This document shows, in pieces, positions 18,595 through 27,451 of a stretch of 64,000 nucleotides of DNA. Every line of letters starts with the position of its first letter. The stretch's first letter is position 1. Under the pieces are notes generated by a model. That model did not search any database and had not been told where the DNA came from. It was given only the letters and a program-made list of their open reading frames with translations. Both the position numbers and the translations under genes were made by a program. The stretch covers positions 24,910 through 88,909 of the forward strand of contig JAHEDZ010000012.1 of the NCBI GenBank assembly GCA_024640955.1, written 5' to 3'. The DNA comes from Oceanospirillaceae bacterium. GTDB taxonomy: Bacteria > Pseudomonadota > Gammaproteobacteria > Pseudomonadales > Balneatricaceae.

Positions 18595-20097
18595 TTAGTG
18601 ACCTCCACCGGTAGCTGCGCTGACGATAGCCTCCGCGGAAAAGTCGGCGCGATTCAGTTCGGCGACACTCAATCCTTCGTGCATTACAACAATTCGATCT
18701 GACATGCCCATAACCTCTGGCAGCTCAGAAGAGACCATAATCACCGCGAGCCCCTCCTGCACCAACTCCGACATAAATTCATGAACGGCTGCTTTGGAGC
18801 CGATATCGATACCCTTAGTCGGCTCATCCAAAATGATCACTTCAGGTTTGGTTGCAAGCCATTTAGCAATTACAACTTTTTGCTGGTTACCACCAGATAG
18901 ATTTTCGACCTTCTCATGCCAGGTAGGTGCTTTAACACGCAAACGAGTTGCGTAACGATCAGCGACCTCATATTCAGCCTTGGTACTGAGAATGCCACTG
19001 CTGTTTATGGTGCTCAGTTGCGGGAGACCGATGTTTTGAAAAATCGGCAGTTCCAGAATAGTTCCCTGAGCCTGACGCTCCTCAGGTACGTAGACGATTC
19101 CCTCGCTAATAGCCTCAGCAGGTGAGCTTACTTTTAGCAACTTACCCTTCAACCGGACCTCACCAGTTATCTGTTTAGAGACGCCAAAAAGGGCCTGCAT
19201 CAACTCAGTTCGACCGGCACCAACCAATCCGTAGAAACCCAGAATTTCACCCCGGCGAAGGTCAAAGCTGATGTTATCGAACTCAGTGGGGTGACTTAGA
19301 TTTTTGACGCTAAGGACGACGGCACCAACATCTACTTCCGATTTGGGGAAAACTTGGTCTACAGTGCGCCCTACCATCATGCGCACCAACTCCTCTTCAG
19401 AGACCTCTTCAATACCGCCTTGACCGATGTACTGCCCATCACGGAAAACCGTGAAGTAATCTGCGATACGGAAGATCTCATCAAATTTATGCGAAATAAA
19501 CATGATGGCGCAGCCTTGCGCCTTGAGACGCTCAACAATCTCGTAGAGCTCTTCAATTTCGTGGTGCGATAGAGCCGCGGTCGGCTCATCGAGAATAACG
19601 ACGCGCGCATCAAATGAGAGTGCGCGGGCAATTGCCACCATATGTCGTTGACCAATACTCAGCTGTTTCAGCCGAGTTTTAGGGTCAATAGGTGCTTCTA
19701 TATCTAGAAGGATTTCGCGTGCACGCTCGTGCATGCGCTTCCAATCTAGAGCTCCGGTTTTAGGTTTTTTTAGGTAGTGCCCTGCAAATATATTCTCAGT
19801 GACACTGAGTTCATCAAACAGGACCGTCTCTTGGTGGATCGCGGTTACGCCTAGTGCGCGAGCATCCTCCGGAGACGAAAGATGCACTCTACAGCCATCA
19901 AACAGTATATCGCCGGCATCAGCCTGGTAGATTCCTGTCATCGTCTTAACGAGCGTAGATTTGCCTGCGCCGTTTTCACCGATCAGAGCGGTCACGCGGC
20001 CGGGATAGAGGCTCAGTTGAACATTATCGAGCGCTTTCACGCCGGGGAAGGTCTTGGAAATACCCCGCAGCTCGAGCAGAGGCGTTGGTTGATGCAT
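18595..20097 (-). CDS. rhaT: Rhamnose ABC transporter ATP-binding protein (duplicated ABC)
   Basis: A 500-residue ATPase with two ABC cassettes, as in RbsA/XylG sugar importers. First cassette: Walker A GENGAGKST near 39, signature LSIGQRHMVAIARAL, Walker B VVILDEPTAAL. Second: degenerate Walker A GLVGAGRTELMQAL, as is typical for this family, signature LSGGNQQKVVIAKWL and IILDEPTKGID. It drives uptake through RhaP and RhaQ. Not to be confused with the proton symporter also called RhaT in enterics. Spacing to rhaS is 69 bases. Confidence 0.92.
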   Translation of the reverse strand: MHQPTPLLELRGISKTFPGVKALDNVQLSLYPGRVTALIGENGAGKSTLVKTMTGIYQADAGDILFDGCRVHLSSPEDARALGVTAIHQETVLFDELSVTENIFAGHYLKKPKTGALDWKRMHERAREILLDIEAPIDPKTRLKQLSIGQRHMVAIARALSFDARVVILDEPTAALSHHEIEELYEIVERLKAQGCAIMFISHKFDEIFRIADYFTVFRDGQYIGQGGIEEVSEEELVRMMVGRTVDQVFPKSEVDVGAVVLSVKNLSHPTEFDNISFDLRRGEILGFYGLVGAGRTELMQALFGVSKQITGEVRLKGKLLKVSSPAEAISEGIVYVPEERQAQGTILELPIFQNIGLPQLSTINSSGILSTKAEYEVADRYATRLRVKAPTWHEKVENLSGGNQQKVVIAKWLATKPEVIILDEPTKGIDIGSKAAVHEFMSELVQEGLAVIMVSSELPEVMGMSDRIVVMHEGLSVAELNRADFSAEAIVSAATGGGH

Positions 20098-20166
20098 GGT
20101 GGTTCTACTTATTATTCGGGCAAATTAGAAGGCGGGAGCTGATGCTCCCGCCATAGATCGCGGACC

Positions 20167-21162
20167 TTAGAAGATCTCTGCGAACTTGTGCACGTTAGAC
20201 GCGTCGTAGATGAATGGTTCAGCCATCGCTGCGCTACCATCAGCATCCAGTTTCGCTGTACCCATACGACCCATACCTACTTCTGAATCGGAAGCGTTAC
20301 CTTTAACTAGGTTGTAAGAGATCATAGTGGCTGAGTAACCCAGGTCGATTGGGTTCCAGATAGCGAAGCTCTTGATCGCACCAGAGTCTACGTGACCAGC
20401 CAATTCAGATGGCAGACCAAGACCTGTTACATAAACCTGACCGATCTTACCTTCATCCTGAACTGCCTGAGCAGCTGCGAGGATACCTACAGTTGTAGGT
20501 GCAACGATCGCTTTAAGGTTAGGGTGGTTTTTCATAAGTGCCACTGCTTCGCGGTAGCTCTTGTCAGCCAGGTCATCACCGTAAACGGTATCAACCAGCG
20601 TCAAGCCAGCGTAGTTAGGCAGCACCTTTTTCATCTCTTCGATCCAGATGTTCTGGTTCGTCGCTGTTGGCGTTGCACTGAGAATTGCGATTTCGCCGCT
20701 GTCAGATCCAGTTGCTTTCACTGCATCAGATGCGAGTTTGATGTTCATCTCACCGATCAGCGCGTTGCTGGATGGGTTTAGATGCACCTGGCGACCGTCT
20801 GGTGCTACACCAGAGTCCCATGACATTACTTTGATACCGCGCTGCTGCGCTTTCTTCAGAATAGGAACCAGTGCATCCTGGTCATTAGCTGAAACTGCAA
20901 TGGCGTCTACTTTCTGGGCAATCAGTGAGTTGATAACCTCGATCTGACCCTCTGCAGTAGTGGTGGTTGGACCGGTGTAGATAACTTCTACATCGCCGAG
21001 TTCTTTTGCTGCTTCTTGCGCACCTTCGGCGGCTGCTTCGAAGAAGCCGATACCCAATGCCTTTACTACTAAACCAACTCGGGTGTCAGCCGCGTTGGCA
21101 ATACCCGCAGTGGTCATGGTTGCAGTTACGATCGCTGTCGCTAAGAGTTTTTTCAATGCCAT
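20167..21162 (-). CDS. rhaS: Rhamnose ABC transporter substrate-binding protein
   Basis: Periplasmic sugar-binding protein (331 aa precursor, Peripla_BP_4 type). A signal peptide MALKKLLATAIVTATMTT ends at the site ANA before ADTRVGLVV. The body shows the type I fold motifs VDAIAVSAND, GIKVMSWDSG and FAIWNPIDLGYS. The open frame continues 57 codons upstream with no secretory character; ATG at 21162 has GGAG nine bases upstream. As the first transport gene it follows the regulator rhaR by 67 bases. The name is that of rhizobial RhaS, not the AraC-type regulator RhaS of E. coli. Confidence 0.92.
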   Translation of the reverse strand: MALKKLLATAIVTATMTTAGIANAADTRVGLVVKALGIGFFEAAAEGAQEAAKELGDVEVIYTGPTTTTAEGQIEVINSLIAQKVDAIAVSANDQDALVPILKKAQQRGIKVMSWDSGVAPDGRQVHLNPSSNALIGEMNIKLASDAVKATGSDSGEIAILSATPTATNQNIWIEEMKKVLPNYAGLTLVDTVYGDDLADKSYREAVALMKNHPNLKAIVAPTTVGILAAAQAVQDEGKIGQVYVTGLGLPSELAGHVDSGAIKSFAIWNPIDLGYSATMISYNLVKGNASDSEVGMGRMGTAKLDADGSAAMAEPFIYDASNVHKFAEIF

Positions 21163-21229
21163 GGGAGTGTTCTCCGCCTTAGTTTTGTTTTTGTTGTCCG
21201 ATATACATCCTGGCAATGGATGATACCGC

Positions 21230-22015
21230 TTAGTCAGCAAGGAACTCTTCAGCAATGATGAGTTCGCAGCCATTCTCTTTGAGCAGCTCACGCGAAGCGT
21301 CGTCGACACCCGCATCAGTGACCACCGTATCAACGTCTGACAACGAGCACAGTATCAAGCTGCTCCGTTGTTCGAATTTGCTACTATCGATCACAAGCAC
21401 TCGCTGTTCGGCCTGTTTCAACAATCGCGAAGAGGCCTGAACAATTTGCGGATCCGCCTCCATCACCCCTAATGGCCCTATCCCTTGGGCACCGATAAAC
21501 AGCATCTTCGCGTAGAAGTTGCCCGAACCATCCTCATTAAAGGGACTCAAAATAAGATTCTGTTCCCTGTAAATCTTGCCGGCTGGTACGTTTACCACGC
21601 TCTTGCTGTGTTTCAGCAGGTAATCGGCGACTAAAAAAGAGTTTGTCAGCACGTGCATCTGAGTGTTCTTCAGGTGTTCTGCCATCATAAATACAGTACT
21701 ACCACCGCCTAAAATGACCGAATCACCATCCTGACACATTTTTGCCGCCGCTCTAGCAACTAGCCTCTTCTCCTTCGAATGGATAGTTTGGCTAATCGCA
21801 ATCGGTCGACCTGCAAGTGCCATCGAAGTTGGAGGACGCAATGATTCGGCACCACCGCGTACTTTTCTCAACCGACCCTCTTTGTGAAGCTGGTTGATAT
21901 CCCTTCGAATGGTGGCTTCGGATGCTCCCAGCAGGTCAACAAGATAGGCCACCGTCACCACGGGCTTCTCGTTTACCTCAGCTAAAATAATCCTATGCCG
22001 CTCTCTTTCGTGCAT
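21230..22015 (-). CDS. rhaR: DeoR-family transcriptional regulator of rhamnose genes
   Basis: A 261-residue repressor-type regulator: N-terminal DeoR helix-turn-helix starting MHERERHRIILAEV with ASEATIRRDINQLHKEG, and a C-terminal sugar-phosphate-sensing DeoRC domain (GGGSTVFMMAEHL, VLTNSFLVADYL, IGAQGI, VIDSSKFEQRS). The frame opens ten codons further upstream at a TTG, but ATG at 22015 gives the classic family start and has GGAG upstream. It lies at the head of the rhaSTPQUK operon and opposite rhaD, so it likely controls both through the shared intergenic region. The ligand is presumably a rhamnose intermediate. Confidence 0.9.
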   Translation of the reverse strand: MHERERHRIILAEVNEKPVVTVAYLVDLLGASEATIRRDINQLHKEGRLRKVRGGAESLRPPTSMALAGRPIAISQTIHSKEKRLVARAAAKMCQDGDSVILGGGSTVFMMAEHLKNTQMHVLTNSFLVADYLLKHSKSVVNVPAGKIYREQNLILSPFNEDGSGNFYAKMLFIGAQGIGPLGVMEADPQIVQASSRLLKQAEQRVLVIDSSKFEQRSSLILCSLSDVDTVVTDAGVDDASRELLKENGCELIIAEEFLAD

Positions 22016-22026
22016 TTCCAATCCGC

Positions 22027-22170
22027 TCCAATCAATATCTTTCAAAAAAAATCATTTTTCAAGCAAATTTTTCTGATCAAGTTATAAAAAATCAAATCTA
22101 CTGACCAAATACTTGTTGAAATAATCATTTCCAATCATTAGCATTCACACGATCAATCAATTCCGATCAT
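22027..22170. promoter_or_regulatory. Putative RhaR operator sites in the rhaR-rhaD intergenic region
   Basis: The motif TTCYRATCA recurs on the plus strand at 22071-22079 (TTCTGATCA), 22129-22137 (TTCCAATCA) and 22161-22169 (TTCCGATCA), plus a partial copy TCCAATCA at 22027-22034. The last two full copies are 32 bases, about three helical turns, apart. DeoR-type regulators commonly bind such repeated sites in a divergent promoter. Confidence 0.5.
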
Positions 22171-22217
22171 GCCTGAGTATGGCCACAACGACACATAATT
22201 AAAAGGATAAAAGTGCC

Positions 22218-24320
22218 ATGAACACAACGACTTCCGGCCGACTGATTCCTAACAAATGGGATGACGCGCACGCGGCTAAGCTGTCCGAGCCAGAACTTCT
22301 ACTTTACCGCTCAAACCTTCTGGGTTCGGACATGCGCGTCACGAACTATGGGGGCGGCAATACTTCAGGAAAAATTGACTGCACAGACCCTCTTAGTGGC
22401 GAGCAGGTTGAAGTGCTGTGGGTAAAAGGCTCAGGCGGCGATATCGGTAGTATGAAGCTTGATGGTTTCTCTACTCTCTACATGGAGAAGCTGAGCGCCC
22501 TCAAAGGTATCTATCGCGGCGAGGAGCATGAAGATGAGATGGTTGGATACCTTCCACATTGTACCTTCAATCTCAACACGCGTGCTGCCAGCATCGATAC
22601 CCCATTGCACGCTTATGTGCCATTTAAGCATGTAGATCACCTGCATCCAGATGCTGTTATTGCGATTGCCGCTAGCAAGAACAGCAAGGAGCTGACACAG
22701 GAGATCTACGGTGATGAGATTGGCTGGCTCCCCTGGCGTCGACCTGGCTACCAGCTTGGCCTGGAGCTTGAGAAAGTTGCACAAGCTAATCCGAATCTCA
22801 AAGGCGTAGTGCTAGAAGCGCACGGTCTATTCACTTGGGCAAACGACTCTAAGGCATGTTATGAGCTCTCGCTGGAGATGATTAACCGTGCTCAGGTATG
22901 GCTCGATGCTAAGTTGGATAGCGTTCCGGCATTCGGGGGCGCAGTACACCAATCGCTTGAAGAGTCTGAACGTGCCTCAGTCGCTAGCGCACTGATGCCA
23001 GTAATTCGTGGTATGAGCAGCTCGCATCAGCTTCAGATCGGCCACTTTAATGACTCTGATGTTGTATTGGAGTTTGTTAACAGCGCTAACATGCAGACGT
23101 TGGCCGAGCTAGGCACCTCATGCCCTGACCATTTCCTGCGTACCAAAATTAAGCCGCTCGTAGTCAACTTTGACCCGGCTCAGGGCAACCTTGAAGAGGT
23201 AGTAGCAGGACTCGATACCCAACTCGAGCAATACCGAGCAGACTACTCGGCTTATTACGCTCGTTGTAAACGGGATAACAGCCCAGCTATTCGCGATGCT
23301 AACCCGGTCGTTTACCTTGTTCCCGGGGTAGGTATGCTCACGTTTGCCAAGGACAAAGCAACGGCGCGAATCGCGGGGGAGTTCTATGTCAACGCCATCA
23401 ATGTGATGCGCGGGGCAAGTGGCGTAAGTGAGTACATGGGCCTACCAGAACAGGAGGCCTTTGATATCGAGTATTGGCTGCTCGAGGAGGCCAAACTGCA
23501 ACGCATGCCTAAGCCAAAGTCACTTGCCGGTCAGATCGCCCTGATCACTGGCGGTGCTGGTGGCATCGGACGTGCAACCGCAGAACGGCTCTTGTCTGAG
23601 GGGGCATGCGTAATGCTGACGGATATCGACGAGGAGTCTTTGGCGCGCGTACAGTCAGAGCTTCAAGCTGTCTACTCCAAAGATCAGGTCGACAGTTTCC
23701 GCATGAATGTGACTATCGAAGATGACGTTGTTGGTGCATTCGACTGCATCGCACAGCGTTTTGGTGGCGTCGATATTGTCGTGTCTAATGCGGGTATCGC
23801 CTCTTCAGACGCCCTGGATGAAACAACTCTCGAGCGCTGGAATTTCAACCAGTCGATTCTCTCTACAGGCTACTTCCTTGTTGCGCGCGAAGGTTTTAAA
23901 AAGCTCAAACTTCAGGATATGGGTGGCTCGTTTGTCTTTGTGGCCAGCAAAAATGGCCTGGTTGCTTCAGCCAATGCATCGGCCTACTGTGTTGCGAAAG
24001 CAGCTGAGATTCAGCTATCGCGTTGCGTTGCTCTTGAGGGCGCACCTTTCGGCATCCGCTCAAACGTAGTGAACCCTGATGCGGTACTACGCGGCTCTAA
24101 GATTTGGACCGGCAAGTGGAAAGAGGAGCGCGCCAGCGCGTATAACCTCGACACAGATAGCCTGGAAGAGCACTACCGTCAGCGCAGCATGCTCAAATTG
24201 AATGTATTCCCTGAAGATATAGCAGAGGGTATTTACTTCTTTGTCTCCGACAAATCTGCAAAATCAACGGGCAATATTTTAAACGTCGACGCGGGCCACG
24301 CCCCTTCGTTTACGCGCTAA
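22218..24320 (+). CDS. rhaD: Bifunctional rhamnulose-1-phosphate aldolase / lactaldehyde dehydrogenase
   Basis: A 700-residue fusion. The N-terminal class II aldolase domain (about 1-420) should split L-rhamnulose 1-phosphate into dihydroxyacetone phosphate and L-lactaldehyde; metal-binding histidines appear in TPLHAYVPFKHVDHLHPDA and EAHGLFTW. The C-terminal short-chain dehydrogenase domain (from about 435) has the NAD motif TGGAGGIG near 443-450, VSNAGIA, and the active-site YxxxK as AYCVAKA near 588, and should process the lactaldehyde. This fusion is known from rhizobial and other rha loci. It starts the divergent rhaDI unit with AAAGGA upstream of ATG 22218. Confidence 0.93.
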   Translation: MNTTTSGRLIPNKWDDAHAAKLSEPELLLYRSNLLGSDMRVTNYGGGNTSGKIDCTDPLSGEQVEVLWVKGSGGDIGSMKLDGFSTLYMEKLSALKGIYRGEEHEDEMVGYLPHCTFNLNTRAASIDTPLHAYVPFKHVDHLHPDAVIAIAASKNSKELTQEIYGDEIGWLPWRRPGYQLGLELEKVAQANPNLKGVVLEAHGLFTWANDSKACYELSLEMINRAQVWLDAKLDSVPAFGGAVHQSLEESERASVASALMPVIRGMSSSHQLQIGHFNDSDVVLEFVNSANMQTLAELGTSCPDHFLRTKIKPLVVNFDPAQGNLEEVVAGLDTQLEQYRADYSAYYARCKRDNSPAIRDANPVVYLVPGVGMLTFAKDKATARIAGEFYVNAINVMRGASGVSEYMGLPEQEAFDIEYWLLEEAKLQRMPKPKSLAGQIALITGGAGGIGRATAERLLSEGACVMLTDIDEESLARVQSELQAVYSKDQVDSFRMNVTIEDDVVGAFDCIAQRFGGVDIVVSNAGIASSDALDETTLERWNFNQSILSTGYFLVAREGFKKLKLQDMGGSFVFVASKNGLVASANASAYCVAKAAEIQLSRCVALEGAPFGIRSNVVNPDAVLRGSKIWTGKWKEERASAYNLDTDSLEEHYRQRSMLKLNVFPEDIAEGIYFFVSDKSAKSTGNILNVDAGHAPSFTR

Positions 24321-24339
24321 CAGTTAAGAGATAAAAACA

Positions 24340-25629
24340 ATGACAACAATGATCGATTCTCAACTGGTCAAAGACCAAAATGATGCCGCAAAAGCAGCTC
24401 TGGACTACGACTACGATGCCCTGGGTACTCAGTTGGCGCGTCGTGGACTCGACATCGAACAACTGACCGCGCGAGCGCAGCAGTTCGCTGTAGCGATCCC
24501 CTCTTGGGGTGTAGGTACCGGCGGAACACGCTTTGCTCGTTTCCCGGGTATCGGTGAGCCACGTAATATTATCGACAAGCTTGAAGACTGTTCCGTCATA
24601 CAGCAGCTAAGCCAAGCAACTCCTACCGTATCACTTCATATTCCATGGGATACCCCGAAGGATCCGACTGAGCTGAAGCAGTTTGCCGAGTCGTTGGGTC
24701 TCGGCTTCGATGCAATGAACTCAAACACCTTCCAGGACCAAGTTGATCAGGCGCATACCTATAAATACGGTAGCCTAAGCGCAGCAAATCAAGCTGCTCG
24801 CGAACAGGCTGTAGAGCACAACATCGAAGTTATCGAACTGGGCAAAAAGCTCGGTTCTAAAGCTCTTACCGTTTGGGTAGGCGACGGCTCCAACTTCCCT
24901 GGTCAGCAGGACTTCACCCGCGGCTTCTCGCGCTACCTTGAATCAACAAAGGCGATCTATGAGGCACTCCCAGAAGACTGGAACATGCTATTGGAGCACA
25001 AAATTTTTGAGCCAGCCTTCTACTCAACAGTAATTCAGGATTGGGGCAGTTCATACCTTGCTGCCAAAGAGATTGGTGAGCGCTGTAAGAGCCTGGTTGA
25101 CCTTGGGCACCACGCACCCAATGTTAACATTGAGATGATCGTTGCTCGCCTCGCGCAGTTTGGAAAGCTAGGTGGCTTCCACTTCAATGACAGTAAGTAT
25201 GGCGATGATGACCTGGACAGCGGCTCTATAAACCCTTACCAGTTGTTCCTTGTGTTTAACGAGTTGGTCGAGGAGGAACTTCGAAATGAAAGCTTCGCTC
25301 CTTTCTACATGCTGGACCAGTCGCACAACGTCACCGATCCTATCGAAAGTCTGATGTACAGTGCCGCTGAGGTTCAGCGCGCCTTTATTAAGGCTCTGGT
25401 GGTTGATCGATGTGGCCTTCACGGTTTCCAAGAGAACAACGATCCGATGATGGCACAGGCGACGTTGAAAGCTGCTTACAACCTCGAAGTGGAACCAATT
25501 CTCCAGATGGCGCGCCTACGCAGCGGCGGTGCGATCAATCCATTAGCAACCTACCGCGCTAGCTGCTATCGCCAACAGTGTGGCGAAAAACGCCCAGCGG
25601 TAAAGGGTGCGAGCTCGGGTATTGTATAA
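24340..25629 (+). CDS. rhaI: L-rhamnose isomerase (Pseudomonas stutzeri type)
   Basis: Metal-dependent aldose-ketose isomerase (429 aa) converting L-rhamnose to L-rhamnulose. It is of the RhaI type (about 430 aa, xylose-isomerase-like TIM barrel). Metal-binding residues are expected in LLEHKIFEPAF (Glu near 217), DLGHHAPN (Asp and His), GGFHFNDSKYGDDD and the late MLDQSHN. It lies 19 bases after rhaD with AAGAG before the ATG. No isomerase of the enteric RhaA type is present. Two hairpins and an IS1182-type element follow. Confidence 0.93.
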   Translation: MTTMIDSQLVKDQNDAAKAALDYDYDALGTQLARRGLDIEQLTARAQQFAVAIPSWGVGTGGTRFARFPGIGEPRNIIDKLEDCSVIQQLSQATPTVSLHIPWDTPKDPTELKQFAESLGLGFDAMNSNTFQDQVDQAHTYKYGSLSAANQAAREQAVEHNIEVIELGKKLGSKALTVWVGDGSNFPGQQDFTRGFSRYLESTKAIYEALPEDWNMLLEHKIFEPAFYSTVIQDWGSSYLAAKEIGERCKSLVDLGHHAPNVNIEMIVARLAQFGKLGGFHFNDSKYGDDDLDSGSINPYQLFLVFNELVEEELRNESFAPFYMLDQSHNVTDPIESLMYSAAEVQRAFIKALVVDRCGLHGFQENNDPMMAQATLKAAYNLEVEPILQMARLRSGGAINPLATYRASCYRQQCGEKRPAVKGASSGIV

Positions 25630-25656
25630 GTTTTTGCGTCAGCAGAAAGTGAGGGT

Positions 25657-25680
25657 TGAGCGCGTCTTTTGACGCGCTCA
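25657..25680 (+). terminator. Perfect hairpin after rhaI
   Basis: Ten-base arms TGAGCGCGTC and GACGCGCTCA enclose TTTT. There is no T run behind it, so termination may rely on the next hairpin; its last bases are shared with the left end of the IS1182-type element. Confidence 0.6.
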
Positions 25681-25690
25681 GATAGCTGAC

Positions 25691-25722
25691 AAACCCCATA
25701 GTTTTAGGACATGGGGTTTTTT
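25691..25722 (+). terminator. Terminator-like hairpin inside the left end of the IS1182-type element
   Basis: Arms AAACCCCAT (25691-25699) and ATGGGGTTT (25711-25719), then TTT. It would stop transcription coming from rhaDI into the element. Confidence 0.75.
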
Positions 25723-25856
25723 ATGGGCAAAGGTCGTTTTCTCGCCATTTCATGGTTTTATTGTCGTGCCGATATGTTGATTCAATTTGCCATTGCAGAC
25801 GTCCTGCAAGTGGTATTGAAGCGAGAATAGGGAGATTTTCGGCCCGAAAAAGGCCC

Positions 25857-27192
25857 TTACGCGGCCATCAGGGCGATCTTTTTCATATTTTGCACAGCGG
25901 CAACCATCAGACACTGATTTCGGCCGTTATTGAGCCCTCGGAACCTAGCATACCGATAAGCGTGGTGTTCTTTGGCGTCGGCAAAGCTTCGTTCCACCGT
26001 TTCCTTTCGTCTCGCGTAGATCAGCCTCCCGCCTTCCGTTAGGCGGTGCTGATTGATTGTTTCTTTATGATCTTTCCAGACATGTCTCGTTACGGTTTTG
26101 ATCGCTTTTTTATCCGAGGTGCAGCGCTCGCGGTCAGGACAGCCTATGCAGACCGAAGCGTCTGACTTGTAATGGCGATAGCCATTACGATCCGTAGTTT
26201 TGTAGATCAGGTTGTGATTATGTGGGCAGGTATAGTGATCATGCACTGGATCGTACTGATACTCGCGCTTGTAAAAATAGCCTTTGCGATGTGTCGGTCG
26301 GCGGTAGCTGATGACACCGTAGATGTCTCGATCATTTAGGCCTTTACAGATACCTGCAGTGAAGTAACCGGCATCCAGTCCTACTGATTCTGTTTCAAAA
26401 CCAAAGCGCAGTCGTTGTCGATCAAGACGTTCCAGGTACGGGATGCTGTCATGAACGTTGCCAGGCGACATCGGTAATGATATTGGCTCGCCCATCCACA
26501 GTACGATGATCCAGATAAAAGAAGCCTTTGGGTTTACCATCCCGAACCATGTAGCCGGAGTCAGGGTCTGTTGTGCTCTCTTTTATCTCACGACTCTGAG
26601 GCTCCTCGGATCGCGGTGGCAAGGGCTTTTTTCCATGGACGATACGATCCTCCGCAATCGCGTCTTCGAGGTCAGCCATATACTCACGAGTCGCGTTCTG
26701 CGCTTTCGCTTTAACCCACTTGTTCTTGTTGGCATTGGCCTTCAAATGGGTCGAGTCGGTGTAGAGCGTCTTGCCCGATACAAGCTTGCGCTTCATCGCC
26801 TGAAACACGATCTCATCAAAGATCTGCTGATAAACATCTGAATCATTAAACCGACGGCGTCGATTCTGACTGAGCGTCGAGGCGTCCGGAATCTTATCAG
26901 TGAGGTTAAGTCCTAGAAACCACCGGTAAGCCACATTCACCTGAACCTCGCGGATCAATTGACGTTCGCTTCTAACACCGTAGAGGTAGCCCAAGAACAA
27001 CAACTTGAACATTAACGTTGGATCGAGAGCTGGACGTCCGTTATCGGGACAGTACAAGTCCTTCACCAAATCGTGAATGAACTCAAAGTCGATGGTTTTA
27101 TCAATCTTCCGAAGAAGATGATCTGAGGGAACGAGTTCATTAATACAAACAAACTCAAGTTCGGACTGGGTCGGGGATTTATCTCTTAGCAT
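25857..27192 (-). pseudogene. IS1182-family transposase, frameshifted
   Basis: Two overlapping minus-strand frames encode one transposase. The N-terminal part (start 27192) shows the DUF772-like segment ([19 protein letters not shown]), [11 protein letters not shown], and the first catalytic Asp in [17 protein letters not shown]; it reads ANIITDV and then runs into a stop at 26449. The other frame resumes with [15 protein letters not shown] and continues through VGLDAGYF, a zinc-like CPHN...CIGCPDRERC and the final catalytic Glu in ETVERSFADAKEHHAYRYARFRG. The junction near 26460-26480 lacks the usual HVT, so a small deletion is likely. Not functional as it stands. Confidence 0.88.
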
Positions 27193-27245
27193 CCCCTGAT
27201 TGTAAAAAGTCCCCGCGAGAATGCGAGGACTTTGTCATCAGTCTG

Positions 27246-27270
27246 AGACCACCCCAGAGGTGGTCTTTTT
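27246..27270 (+). terminator. Strong hairpin with T run at the right edge of the IS1182-type element
   Basis: Arms AGACCACC (27246-27253) and GGTGGTCT (27259-27266) with a five-base loop, then TTTTT. It looks like a terminator on the plus strand but no plus-strand gene ends here; it is also the first hairpin of the array that follows. Confidence 0.7.
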
Positions 27271-27451
27271 GTTTGTTCAGACGGCCGGCCTTGAGAACCC
27301 GCGGAGCGGGTTCGACAAAACGGCAGGAGAGCCGTTTTGCACAACGCGCAAGCGTTGCCCCAACGGGGCGAGAGGCAGGATGCCTCGAGTGAACCCCGCC
27401 ACCCACGCGATGACACCTTCCAAAAGACCACACTCCCAATACAGAGTGGTC
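27246..27451 (+). repeat. Array of eight consecutive inverted repeats (hairpins)
   Basis: Arms in order: AGACCACC/GGTGGTCT (27246-27266); palindrome GGCCGGCC (27283-27290); GAACCCGC/GCGGGTTC, loop GGA (27295-27313); CAAAACGGC/GCCGTTTTG, loop AGGAGA (27316-27339); CAACGC/GCGTTG, loop GCAA (27342-27357); GCCCC/GGGGC, loop AAC (27357-27369); GAGGCA/TGCCTC, loop GGA (27372-27386); GACCAC/GTGGTC (27426-27451). Three loops carry GGA, and one hairpin contains CAGGATG. No protein is convincingly encoded on either strand. The function is unknown: a structured RNA or a mobile repeat are both possible. Confidence 0.75.

Larger units (their letters stand above)
25677..27247 (-). mobile_element. IS1182-family insertion sequence, about 1.57 kb, transposase broken
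   Basis: Left end CTCAGATAGCTGACAAA (25677-25693) and the reverse complement of the right end, CTCAGACTGATGACAAA (27231-27247), match at 13 of 17 positions, with differences only in the centre. Each tip is followed inward by a hairpin (AAACCCCAT arms at left, AAAGTCC arms at right) and outward by another hairpin. The transposase between them is frameshifted. Exact tips are inferred from this symmetry. Confidence 0.7.
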
